NCBI GenBank assembly: GCA_020354575.1
Contig: CP070649.1
Span: 1,326,937-1,386,851, forward strand
Source of the DNA: Candidatus Bathyarchaeota archaeon
GTDB taxonomy: Archaea > Thermoproteota > Bathyarchaeia > Bathyarchaeales > SOJC01
Length of the DNA stretch: 59,915 nt
Reading direction: 5' to 3'
Of this stretch, positions 52,368-59,915 are shown one piece after another. Made by a program: the position numbers and the translations under genes. Each line of letters opens with the position of its first letter. The stretch's first letter is position 1. The notes below the pieces were generated by a model. That model worked only from the letters and a program-made list of their open reading frames with translations, was not told the DNA's origin and did not search any database.

Positions 52368-53199
52368 AATAATTGCCACTAAAGAATTAGCTCCTAAAAT
52401 TAAATTATTCCAAGTTCATGCTCCTAATATCGCTGCCAAGGCTAAGCCAGGGCAATTCATTATCTTAATTTTAGATGAGAAAGGTGAAAGAATCCCGCTT
52501 ACTATAGCTGGTTTTGATGATAAGAAAGGGACATTAAGCTTCGCCTTTAATGAAGTAGGGAAAACTACCAAACAACTAGGATGTTACAAAGAAGGGGATA
52601 ATATCTCAAGCATTGTTGGTCCACTTGGTAACCCGTCAGAGATTAGAAAGTTCGGTCATGTCTTATGTGTTGGTGGTGGGGTCATGATTGCTCCATTATG
52701 CTTGCAGATTAGGGCTTTGCGTGAAGCTGGAAATAAGATAACCGCTGTTCTAGGAGCTAGGAAAGAAGATTTGCTGATTTTTGAACAAGAAGTAAAAAGA
52801 ATCAGTAATGAATTCTACGTTGCCACGGATGATGGTTCAAAAGGATTTGAGGGATTAGATTTCCTTAAGACTCTTGTTCGGACTAAGAAATTCCAACGGG
52901 TGGTCGTTATGGGACCTGTTGTTACCATGAAAGCTGTATCTGAAATTACTAAGCAATATAATATTCCGACAATAGTAACACTAACGCCAATAATGGTTGA
53001 TGGCATGGGTATGTGTGGAGTCTGCCGCGTCACGGTAGCTAATGAAACTAGATTTGCATGCATTGATGGACCAGAATTTGAGGGTCATCAAGTGGATTTT
53101 GAAGAACTTGTCAATCGGCAACGTATGTTTTTGCCCGAAGAAAGGACCTCTTCTCTTCTTTGGGAGCATCTGGAAGGTGCTTGCCATGAAAAAGCTTAG
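52360..53199 (+). CDS. NfnA/GltS-alpha-like NAD(P)-FAD oxidoreductase subunit
   Basis: 279 residues from GTG 52360 (start MHKIIATKELAPKIKLFQVH as in NfnA/SudB); GAAGGGTGGG just upstream serves it. FAD-binding ferredoxin-reductase fold: KPGQFIILIL, RIPLTIAGFDDKKGTLSFAF, GPLGNPSEI, and the NAD(P) part VLCVGGGVMIAPLCLQIRAL. The C-terminal Cys set (GMCGVCRVTVANETRFACID) holds a [2Fe-2S] cluster. In NfnAB this subunit binds NADH and bifurcates with NfnB. It overlaps genes on both sides, 8 and 14 bases, so all three make one transcript. Confidence 0.92.
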   Translation: MHKIIATKELAPKIKLFQVHAPNIAAKAKPGQFIILILDEKGERIPLTIAGFDDKKGTLSFAFNEVGKTTKQLGCYKEGDNISSIVGPLGNPSEIRKFGHVLCVGGGVMIAPLCLQIRALREAGNKITAVLGARKEDLLIFEQEVKRISNEFYVATDDGSKGFEGLDFLKTLVRTKKFQRVVVMGPVVTMKAVSEITKQYNIPTIVTLTPIMVDGMGMCGVCRVTVANETRFACIDGPEFEGHQVDFEELVNRQRMFLPEERTSSLLWEHLEGACHEKA

Positions 53200-54607
53200 A
53201 TCAAAGCCTAAAATCAAAAAAGAATCCATTTCCATGCCTAAACAGAAGCCCGAGGTTCGAAAGAAAAACTTCAAAGAAGTTGCTTTGGGTTACACTGAAG
53301 GGCAAGCGATAGCAGAGGCTGAGAGATGTCTGCAATGCCCAAAACCTCAATGTGTAGAAGGTTGTCCAGTTGAGATTGATATTCCTGCTTTTATTAGACT
53401 TCTGTTGGAACGGAAATTTGATGAAGCAATTGAAAAAATAAAGGAAAAGAATAGCCTTCCTGCCATTTGTGGGCGCGTATGTCCGCAAGAAGAACAATGC
53501 CAACAGCACTGCGTGATGGGCAAGGCTGGCGATCCCATTAACATCGGAAGGCTTGAACGGTTTGCTGCAGATTATGAAATGAAAAGGAAAGCAGGGACTC
53601 ACTCGAAGCAGGCAACTAATGGAAAAAAGATTGCAGTTATTGGCGGTGGTCCTGCGGGATTGACTGCTGCTGCAGATTTGGCAAAACTAGGATACAAGGT
53701 TGTCATTTTTGAAGCTCTACACAAGCTAGGAGGAGTACTTGTGTACGGAATACCAGAGTTCAGGCTACCTAAGAAGATTGTCGCAGCAGAAGTGGATTAT
53801 GTGAAAAAGCTAGGCGTTGATGTTAAACCAAATGCTCTTATTGGACGTCTCTTCACCATCCCTGAACTTCTTAACAATGGATTTGATGCGGTTTTCATTG
53901 GAACTGGGGCAGGACTGCCAAGATTTTTGAGGCTCCCTGGTGAAAATTTTGGAGGCATTTATTCAGCGAACGAGTTTCTTATTCGAGTCAACTTGATGAA
54001 ATCATATGCTTTTCCAAGCTATGATACACCTATCAGAATTGGCAATGAAGTAGCTGTAATCGGTGCTGGAAATGTAGCCATGGATTCAGCTCGTTCCGCG
54101 CTACGACTTGGCGCTGAAAAGGTATCTATTGTCTACAGGAGATCGAAGGAAGAGATGCCAGCTAGAGCTGAGGAAATTGAAAATGCTGAAGAAGAAGGCA
54201 TCATTTTTAGGCTTCTCACGAATCCTACAAGGTTTTTAGGGGATGAAAAGGGCTGGGTTAAGCAGATGGAATGTTTACAGATGCAATTAGGAGAACCCGA
54301 TGAATCTGGACGTAGACGACCTATTCCTATCAAAAATTCGGAATTCTTTATCGATATAGACACTGCGATTATAGCTGTTGGAAGAACCCCTAACCCTATT
54401 ATCCAAAGAACGACTAGAGGATTGGAAACCACTAAATGGGGAACAATAGTAGTAAATGAGATATCCATGGAGACCGGTCTTAAAGGAGTCTATGCAGGGG
54501 GAGACATCGTTACTGGTGAGGCGACAGTTATAAGTGCAATGGGAGCTGGAAAAAGAGCAGCCCGAGCCATTCATGAATATTTACATCGCAAGATTCGCGC
54601 TTGTTGA
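53186..54607 (+). CDS. NfnB/GltA-like FAD-dependent oxidoreductase
   Basis: 473 residues from ATG 53186, six bases after GGAAGGTG. Cys motifs RCLQCPKPQCVEGCPVEIDI and ICGRVCPQEEQCQQHCVMGK hold two [4Fe-4S] clusters; FAD site IAVIGGGPAGLTAAADLAKL; NADPH site VAVIGAGNVAMDSARSAL with VYRRSKEEMPAR; and GGDIVTGEATVISAMGAGKR. Same as NfnB and glutamate synthase small subunit, with NADP(H) and bifurcating FAD in the former. Without glutamate synthase large subunit in the operon, the Nfn role fits better. Confidence 0.93.
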   Translation: MKKLRSKPKIKKESISMPKQKPEVRKKNFKEVALGYTEGQAIAEAERCLQCPKPQCVEGCPVEIDIPAFIRLLLERKFDEAIEKIKEKNSLPAICGRVCPQEEQCQQHCVMGKAGDPINIGRLERFAADYEMKRKAGTHSKQATNGKKIAVIGGGPAGLTAAADLAKLGYKVVIFEALHKLGGVLVYGIPEFRLPKKIVAAEVDYVKKLGVDVKPNALIGRLFTIPELLNNGFDAVFIGTGAGLPRFLRLPGENFGGIYSANEFLIRVNLMKSYAFPSYDTPIRIGNEVAVIGAGNVAMDSARSALRLGAEKVSIVYRRSKEEMPARAEEIENAEEEGIIFRLLTNPTRFLGDEKGWVKQMECLQMQLGEPDESGRRRPIPIKNSEFFIDIDTAIIAVGRTPNPIIQRTTRGLETTKWGTIVVNEISMETGLKGVYAGGDIVTGEATVISAMGAGKRAARAIHEYLHRKIRAC

Positions 54608-54682
54608 AATCGCCAATCATGATAGCAAATGCTATTTCCCAGTTTTTCATAGTTAAAAATATATGCCTCCCCTGATGCCAAA

Positions 54683-54825
54683 CGCACTGACTCACTGAAC
54701 ACGTAGTGAGGGAAGAGGGGTTTGCTTTTTAAGCCTTTCCTGCCTAGAACCTCTGAAATGCCTCTATTTCCTGAATCCTGCCCGAGAGTCCCTCTTTTCT
54801 CTTAGTAGTCAGTGGAGTCAGTGCG
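54683..54825. repeat. 143-base inverted-repeat element
   Basis: CGCACTGACTCACTG (54683-54697) and CAGTGGAGTCAGTGCG (54810-54825) are inverted copies, identical but for one inserted base. Inner arms continue: GTGAGGGAAGAGGG (54706-54719) with CCCTCTTTTCTC (54790-54801), so nearly the whole unit folds into a long stem. It may be a miniature transposable element or a large hairpin RNA; no target-site duplication was identified. Confidence 0.6.
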
Positions 54826-54902
54826 CAGAATTTTGTGAGGAGGCATATTCTTAACACACACAACCACGCTCTCCACACTGTCCCGCATCAAATGTATGTC
54901 CG

Positions 54903-54924
54903 CACCTTCCATAAGTCATAAAAA
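54903..54924 (+). promoter_or_regulatory. Repeated promoter-like box, copy 3
   Basis: CACCTTCCATAAGTCATAAAA is a variant of the boxes at 304-325 and 2086-2107. Its CATAAAA is about 45 bases before ATG 54967, and a GGGTAGG site precedes that ATG, so here the transcript would have a short leader. Confidence 0.55.
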
Positions 54925-54966
54925 CGCTTATCTGAAAAATGAAGCTGGGAAATTAGTGGGTAGGAA

Positions 54967-55485
54967 ATGAACAAGTTCTGTATCGCCTGTGGTGCTGAAC
55001 TAGACGAAGCTGCTATCTGTCCGAAATGTGACGTTATGCAAGACACAATCAACGCATTGAGGATGTTCTGTGGCAAATGTGGGGCTTCACATCATGATCA
55101 TCCTCCGATAAAGCGGGAAAAAATCTATGTGTGTCCCCTATGCGATGCAGAAGCTGAAAAGTGGGAGAAAAAGGGAGAACCGAGGAAGAAGAAAGAACCG
55201 TGGAAGAAGAAAGAAAGAGAGTTTTCTAAGCCTGATTGGTTCGTCGTAATTGGTGCTATTTTTACACTAGTCCTCTTCTGGGGTCTTTCCGTGGTAAATT
55301 TCATTAGTGTGTTTGGGGGACACACATTAATTATATGGGCATATGTGCCATTTCTACTCCTTGGCTTTCTTGTTCTTTTTATCCTTTGGTCTATCGGACG
55401 GAAATGGGTGTTCTATTTGATGCTATTACCCTTAGGCTTCTGGGCAATAATGATAATTGCTACGATTTATGCACTAGTAGCTTAG
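54967..55485 (+). CDS. Membrane protein with N-terminal zinc ribbons
   Basis: 172 residues. Cys pairs CIACGAELDEAAICPKCD and CGKCGASHH ... CPLCDAEA make two ribbons in the first 60 residues. A strongly basic linker (EPRKKKEPWKKKEREF) follows, then three membrane helices (about 89-107, 116-138, 142-170). A sensor or anchor that binds something at the membrane is possible, but no family was recognised beyond zinc-ribbon membrane proteins. It shares a promoter-like box with the surface-protein gene at 348. Confidence 0.7.
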   Translation: MNKFCIACGAELDEAAICPKCDVMQDTINALRMFCGKCGASHHDHPPIKREKIYVCPLCDAEAEKWEKKGEPRKKKEPWKKKEREFSKPDWFVVIGAIFTLVLFWGLSVVNFISVFGGHTLIIWAYVPFLLLGFLVLFILWSIGRKWVFYLMLLPLGFWAIMIIATIYALVA

Positions 55486-55500
55486 AGCTTGCTTGCATGC

Positions 55501-55581
55501 ATGAGTGTCATAGGTGGGGCACTCATACCTCTCTAGAAGGGTGGGGTGGGTTGAGAAGTTCCATCCCTCAGAGGCTTCTCA
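55501..55581 (+). promoter_or_regulatory. Double-hairpin leader
   Basis: ATGAGTG (55501-55507) pairs with CACTCAT (55520-55526), and TGAGAAG (55552-55558) with CTTCTCA (55575-55581): two perfect seven-base stems between the zinc-ribbon gene and the aminopeptidase. They may end the former transcript or form a 5' leader of the latter. No U-run is present. Confidence 0.4.
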
Positions 55582-55669
55582 CGGGGAGTGTGTGTGTCAT
55601 TTTCATGGGGGGGCGTTAAAAATATATGGCAGAAATACTGTTTCCCAGAATAACGGATGTGATGAACTA

Positions 55670-56863
55670 ATGGCAGATACAAATGTAGAAAGATTGGCTG
55701 ATACCTTACTGGATTATTCCTTTGAGATGGTTGACTTTGAGAAGGCTTGGAAGAGAGATAAAAAAAGACTTTGGCTTAGATTTAAACCTCCTGCTGATGA
55801 ATTGGCGCGAGTAATTACTGAGAAGATTTTTGAGAAGGGCGGTAATGTCTTCTTAGATCAAGAGCCTTCATGGAAGGATTTCACGTTCTTTACAAAGGCT
55901 TCTGACGATGTCTTGGAAAGGAAGCCTGACTTTCATTTGTACAAGCTTGAGCATTCTGCAGCTAGACTAGTTATATTGAGTGACTCGAATACGAAAGCTT
56001 TGGCAAATGTGAATCCTAAGAGAAGAACAATGTGGAGTAAAACGTTAAAACCGTACTCAAATGCTGCCATGAGCGTCGATGAAAAAGGGAATTTTCTAAC
56101 TCCTTGGTGTGGTGCGATTTTTCCAACAGAAGCTTATGCGCAGGATATGGAGATGTCACTTGCAGAATGCAAAGAATACATCTATAAAGCAATGTACTTG
56201 GACGAGAAAAACCCTGCAAAAGAATGGAAAAGAGTGGCAAAAGGCCAGAAAAAGATGCTAAAAGAGGTTCTAAACAAGGCTCACCAATTGACAATTATTG
56301 ATGAAGCAGATGACACAAAACTTGACATGAGTGTCAAAGGTCATAGATGGATAATATCTGATGGACATGTTAATTTTCCTAGTGATGAAATATTTAATGC
56401 TCCCAGAAAAACCTCAGTTAATGGCGTCTTGGAAATACCATCTTTGTCACAATATGATCATGGTGGTCCAGAGGTCAGAGGAATAAAGCTAGAATTTAGA
56501 GATGGAAAGGTCATAAAGTGGGAAGCTGATGTCGGAAAGAGTTACCTTGATGAGTTTTTAACCAAGAATCCAGGAGCTAATTATCTTGGGGAAATTGCGT
56601 TTGGCAGACATCCTCGCATAAATCGAATATCAAAGCAAATTCTCTTGGATGAAAAAATGGGAGGCACGCTGCATTTTGCCTTGGGTCGAGCCTATAAACT
56701 ACATGTTCTGGGAAATGGGGACAAGTCTGGTTTGAATGAATCTGTCCGTCATTGGGATCTAATAAGAGATATGAGAAAAGCAACAGCATACGTTGAAATA
56801 GATGGCACAATTAGGCTAATTTGGGATGATAATGTAGGTCAATGGAAAACTGAAAGCCAGTAA
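55670..56863 (+). CDS. M29-family aminopeptidase (thermophilic type)
   Basis: 397 residues from ATG 55670. The C-terminal half carries the M29 metal set: YLGEIAFGRHPRINR, QILLDEKMGGTLHFALGRAY and GLNESVRHWDLIRDMRKATA. N-terminal LADTLLDYSFEMV begins the fold. A metallo-aminopeptidase of broad specificity, normally cytosolic. An earlier in-frame start exists at 55514 but lies in the hairpin leader. Divergent context; converges with hdrB. Confidence 0.88.
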   Translation: MADTNVERLADTLLDYSFEMVDFEKAWKRDKKRLWLRFKPPADELARVITEKIFEKGGNVFLDQEPSWKDFTFFTKASDDVLERKPDFHLYKLEHSAARLVILSDSNTKALANVNPKRRTMWSKTLKPYSNAAMSVDEKGNFLTPWCGAIFPTEAYAQDMEMSLAECKEYIYKAMYLDEKNPAKEWKRVAKGQKKMLKEVLNKAHQLTIIDEADDTKLDMSVKGHRWIISDGHVNFPSDEIFNAPRKTSVNGVLEIPSLSQYDHGGPEVRGIKLEFRDGKVIKWEADVGKSYLDEFLTKNPGANYLGEIAFGRHPRINRISKQILLDEKMGGTLHFALGRAYKLHVLGNGDKSGLNESVRHWDLIRDMRKATAYVEIDGTIRLIWDDNVGQWKTESQ

Positions 56864-56893
56864 TGGTTTTTTGATTTCCAGGAGTTGTTCTTC

Positions 56894-57769
56894 TTAGAGT
56901 ATTTTGTTAATAATTTTGTCAATCCGTATTTTGTGAGTTCGGGGTGCCAATTCTTCGGGAGCGATCCCTAAAGCCAATGCTAGCAGTTCTGAATAATGAA
57001 GCACTGGAATATCGTATATTTCTTGGAATTTCGATCTAATCTGAATTTGGCCTATATCTAATGCAACAAAGCAAAATGGGCATAGAGTCGCTATGCAATC
57101 AGCTCCTGAGTTTGAAACGTTTATTAGTTTATCTCTAGCTAAATCTAAAGCTAGATCGTCAGATACGCCTCTCAAGAGTCCGCCACAGCATTTCAGCTTG
57201 TTTTGATATTCGATACTCGTTCCGCCAAGAGTTTTTATTAGTGTTTCTAAGATTTGAGGACGTTCAGGATCATCCAGCTGTAGAAGCTCGCTTGGTCTTA
57301 GGGCATGGCATCCATAAAATGGCGCAATTTTTAGATCCGTAAGAGGCTTAACGATATTTTGTTCTAGTTGGTTCAACCCTATATCATCTTTCAAGACTTG
57401 GAGAAAGTGCTTAACCTCTTTGGTTCCATGAAATTCTTTGCCAGTTTCCGCGAGAATCTTGTTAATTTTTGTTTTAAGTTTCTGATCATGTTTCAACATG
57501 TTGTTTGCCATGGCAAGAGATTCAAAACAGCCACTGCATAGTGTTAGCAAATCTAGATTCGCTTCTTCTGCTAGGCAAATGTTGTAACTGGCTATGGCCA
57601 AGCTGGTTTTTAAATCAATTGATTGGACTGGCGGAGGACAGCAGCAAGTCATATTAGCTATGTCGACAAGCTTGACTCCTAGTTTGGACAGGGACTTTCT
57701 CGCTGAGAGCTCATAATTTGGTTGACGTGCAGGTATGGTGCATCCCAGAAATATTGCGTAGCTCATCAT
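56894..57769 (-). CDS. hdrB: Heterodisulfide reductase subunit B-like
   Basis: 291 residues. Two CCG domains: YAIFLGCTIPARQPNYELSA with MTCCCPPP, LLTLCSGCFESLAM; then APFYGCHALRPSELLQLDDP, KLKCCGGLLRGVSD and LCPFCFVALDIGQ. These Cys bind the paired non-cubane [4Fe-4S] clusters of HdrB that split the disulfide. The start may be the second Met. It overlaps hdrC by four bases. Substrate in a non-methanogen is unknown. Confidence 0.92.
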   Translation of the reverse strand: MMSYAIFLGCTIPARQPNYELSARKSLSKLGVKLVDIANMTCCCPPPVQSIDLKTSLAIASYNICLAEEANLDLLTLCSGCFESLAMANNMLKHDQKLKTKINKILAETGKEFHGTKEVKHFLQVLKDDIGLNQLEQNIVKPLTDLKIAPFYGCHALRPSELLQLDDPERPQILETLIKTLGGTSIEYQNKLKCCGGLLRGVSDDLALDLARDKLINVSNSGADCIATLCPFCFVALDIGQIQIRSKFQEIYDIPVLHYSELLALALGIAPEELAPRTHKIRIDKIINKIL

Positions 57770-58263
57770 TGGGGTTCTTCCTTTTTCAAGTGGAATTTAT
57801 CGAATCCTGTTGTTGAGAGGATTTTTTTCAATGCATCTACACCTGTTGGCTGCAAGGGGGGCAAACCTAATTGTGGTCTCTTGTTTTCAGCGAATTGAGA
57901 AACCTTGACGATGCGACCATCGTTTGAGATAGCGTTGAAGAATTCAAAATAGATGTTCGGAACTTTTCCTTTTTCAATAGCAATATTTCTGACTGCATAG
58001 ATCACGTCTGCTATCTCAACTTTTTGGGGACACCGTTCTTGACAGTTGTAACATGAACAACAAAGCCAAATTGACTTGCCATCCAGAATTTCATCTTTCT
58101 CGTCTAGAAGGCACAATTTTATAATCTCTCTTGGGTTAAAATCAGTCGTCCTTTTTGCCACGGGACAACTACTGGCACAAGTTCCACATTGATAACAGAA
58201 GGTTATAGTTTCTCCGCCTAGGCGTTCTCTAATAGTTTCAGAAAACGATTCTGCACGCACCAA
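57766..58263 (-). CDS. hdrC: Heterodisulfide reductase subunit C-like
   Basis: 165 residues. FCYQCGTCASSCPVAKRTTD and LCCSCYNCQERCPQKVEIAD give the two [4Fe-4S] ferredoxin-type motifs that carry electrons from HdrA to HdrB. It follows hdrA by 21 bases and overlaps hdrB. Confidence 0.93.
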   Translation of the reverse strand: MVRAESFSETIRERLGGETITFCYQCGTCASSCPVAKRTTDFNPREIIKLCLLDEKDEILDGKSIWLCCSCYNCQERCPQKVEIADVIYAVRNIAIEKGKVPNIYFEFFNAISNDGRIVKVSQFAENKRPQLGLPPLQPTGVDALKKILSTTGFDKFHLKKEEPQ

Positions 58264-58284
58264 ATTCCTTCCCTTCGTTCTCCT

Positions 58285-59915
58285 TTATGGACCTATCATT
58301 AACTTCAAATTGCCTAATTTTTTCAGTCTTTCGCTCATCATCTGAGCAGCTTCTGCGAATTTGTCTCCTTCGATGAACACGAATTGGAACATCTCCAGTC
58401 GCTCTGATTCAATGCCATATTCATTCAATAGTGTTTTTGCCAAGTCCACTTTCTTTTCAGCCTTTTGACTGCCTACTTCATAATGGCACCCATCACTCTT
58501 GCAGCCTACAACCATGACTCCTTGGGCCCCTGCTTTGAAAGCCTCTAGGAATTGGTGGATTTGTAAGATGCCTGTGCATGGGACTTTCATGACCCTGACA
58601 CTGGCAGGATACTCCATCATAGCCATGCCGGACGAGTCTACAGCAGTATGACCACATTCTGAGCAGCATATCGCCAAGATTAAGGGTTCAGCTGATTCAT
58701 TAAGAGAAAGAATTCCATTCATTTGCGCGGTCATTTGCTCTGGTTTTGAATGTCGAAGTTCTATAGCGTTTTGCGGACAGGTGCCAACACAAACGCCGCA
58801 GCCTTCACAAAGAAGATCAGAAACTTTTGCTGCGAAGTGGTCTTCTCCTTTGTCTTCCAAAGTTATCGCATGATAGGGACATGTTACAGGACAGAACTCG
58901 CAGTCTCCACAGTAATCTTGATTGATTACAGCAGTCCGTTGATCTTTTATGATCTTTCCTTTGTTTAAAAACTTCGCAGCTTTTACTGCTGCAGAATGAG
59001 CTTGCAAGGAGGTTGTGGGAGCGTCCTTGGGAAAGATAGTTCCACCACAAATATATATGCCTCTCAGCTTGGTCTCAGTTGGTCGAAGCTTAGCATTATA
59101 TTCCTTATAGAAACCATCTTGATCTATGTCAATTCCCAGAATTTCAGCAAGTTCTTTTGTGCCTTCAGAAGGAACCATAGCTGGAGCAAGTACTACTAGA
59201 TCAGCTTCCAATTCAAGAAGTCTATGGAGAAGTGCATCTTCGGTATCTACTACTAATTTACCTGTTTTTGGATCTCGGGAAATCTCTGTTGGTCTTCCTT
59301 TTACGAATTTGATTCCCATCTCGCGCGCTTGCTCATAGTAATACTCATGCTCCCTTCCAGTCGTGCGGATATCAATATAGCAAACGCTGATGTCTGCCTC
59401 GGGGTAGGCCGATTTGATTAGTGTAGCATGCTTTAGGGAGATCATACAGCATATGCTGGAGCAATATGGTTTCCAGCGTCTATCACGTGAGCCAACACAT
59501 TGAATGAAAACAATTTTCTTAGCGGGTTGGCGATTTGAGGGTCTAACAATCACACCACCAGTCGGACCAAAGCCATCAACCATCCGAGCAAGCTCAAGGT
59601 TCGTTATGACATCTGGATAGTCATTATAATGATACTCCTTGATAGTGCTCGAATCAAACTCTTCAAAGCCGGTAGCAACAACAATACTCCCTACATTAAT
59701 TGTGACTTCTTCTGGTTTCTGGTCTAACTCAATAGCTTGTGTCGGGCATGCCTTGACACACTCTTCACAATCGTGGAATTTGCAGACGCTCTCATCAATA
59801 GCATAAACCGGAGGATGAACGGGTGGATTATTCATATAGACGGCTTTTCGCATAGATAATTTTGCGTTATACTCGTCTGGAACTTCCACAGGACACACAG
59901 CGGCACATTTATCGC
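58285..59915 (-). CDS. hdrA: Heterodisulfide reductase subunit A with fused MvhD domain (N-terminal part outside window)
   Basis: The gene enters from the right edge; 542 residues are seen and the first one or more domains are missing. Features in order: end of a ferredoxin motif (DKCAAVCPVEVP), a cluster segment (VCKFHDCEECVKACPTQAIE), FAD-type region SIVVATGFEEFDSSTIKEYH, the HdrA-specific cluster CVGSRDRRWKPYCSSICCMI, two further ferredoxin motifs (CGDCEFCPVTCPYHA, CEGCGVCVGTCPQNA), and an MvhD domain (ICCSECGHTAVD ... KVPCTGILQIHQFLEAFKAG ... CKSDGCHYEVGSQKA). MvhD is usually separate in methanogens; fusion makes an HdrA that takes electrons directly. Bifurcating FAD is in HdrA. Confidence 0.93.
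   Translation of the reverse strand, partial: DKCAAVCPVEVPDEYNAKLSMRKAVYMNNPPVHPPVYAIDESVCKFHDCEECVKACPTQAIELDQKPEEVTINVGSIVVATGFEEFDSSTIKEYHYNDYPDVITNLELARMVDGFGPTGGVIVRPSNRQPAKKIVFIQCVGSRDRRWKPYCSSICCMISLKHATLIKSAYPEADISVCYIDIRTTGREHEYYYEQAREMGIKFVKGRPTEISRDPKTGKLVVDTEDALLHRLLELEADLVVLAPAMVPSEGTKELAEILGIDIDQDGFYKEYNAKLRPTETKLRGIYICGGTIFPKDAPTTSLQAHSAAVKAAKFLNKGKIIKDQRTAVINQDYCGDCEFCPVTCPYHAITLEDKGEDHFAAKVSDLLCEGCGVCVGTCPQNAIELRHSKPEQMTAQMNGILSLNESAEPLILAICCSECGHTAVDSSGMAMMEYPASVRVMKVPCTGILQIHQFLEAFKAGAQGVMVVGCKSDGCHYEVGSQKAEKKVDLAKTLLNEYGIESERLEMFQFVFIEGDKFAEAAQMMSERLKKLGNLKLMIGP

Larger units (their letters stand above)
54608..54966. other. Non-coding region with inverted-repeat element
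   Basis: No gene. Holds the 143-base inverted-repeat element (54683-54825) and the repeated promoter-like box (54903-54924). Confidence 0.6.

Noticed and set aside
53042-53185. Upstream start for the NfnB-like gene
   Set aside because: It would overlap the NfnA gene by about 150 bases; ATG 53186 has the ribosome site and the family N terminus.

Overview
The window is archaeal. It carries eL13, eL15, eL31, eL39, eS19, aIF6, a PDCD5-type protein, RNase P proteins Pop5 and Rpp30, HerA/NurA, Hjc, archaeal-type methionine adenosyltransferase, and TATA-type promoters with leaderless or GGAGG-led starts, including many TTG and GTG starts. CofE (F420), Ftr (tetrahydromethanopterin C1 pathway), a full-looking HypABCDF set and heterodisulfide reductase genes indicate a strict anaerobe with hydrogenase and Hdr-based electron transfer. 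Together with the eukaryote-like ribosomal proteins this fits a TACK-group lineage such as Bathyarchaeia; that placement is inference. No rRNA, convincing tRNA, CRISPR array or intact transposase was seen.

Layout. 1-5,700 is accessory: a TPP riboswitch placed directly on the start of a ParA/MinD-type ATPase at the left edge, a secreted superoxide-reductase-like protein, a DUF420 membrane protein, a lectin-like secreted protein, an HTH_10 regulator with a 32-residue zinc ribbon gene and two copies of a palindromic operator, and a TrmB-MEDS regulator. 5,700-8,260 holds an MFS transporter, a SOUL protein and a long non-coding stretch with CG-alternating tracts and a candidate structured RNA. 8,260-20,200 is the informational core: eS19-PDCD5-eL39-eL31-aIF6, an arrestin-like/SPFH zinc-ribbon group, NurA-HerA, an M3 peptidase, and eL13-COG1325-Rpp30-Pop5-hydrogenase protease. 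20,200-35,800 has HypF and purine synthesis (purM, purSLQ on plus; purF, purD on minus) with Ftr, a PfkB kinase and a HAD phosphatase in the minus-strand run, then an HTH-CBS regulator divergent from methionine adenosyltransferase. 36,000-44,600 is a mix of small enzymes and regulators with a decayed AsnRS-like gene. 44,650-47,740 is hypDABC next to eL15. 47,900-51,000 holds redox and KaiC-like genes.

51,100-59,915 is the most interesting part: a three-gene operon of a tandem ferredoxin/MvhD protein plus both NfnA- and NfnB-like flavoproteins, and, beyond an M29 aminopeptidase, hdrB-hdrC-hdrA with MvhD fused to the HdrA C terminus. Together with the Hyp genes these suggest a flavin-based electron-bifurcation network joining H2 or ferredoxin, NAD(P)H and disulfide or other Hdr substrates. 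The tandem MvhD/NfnAB assembly and the riboswitch-ParA pairing are the best candidates for undescribed systems here.
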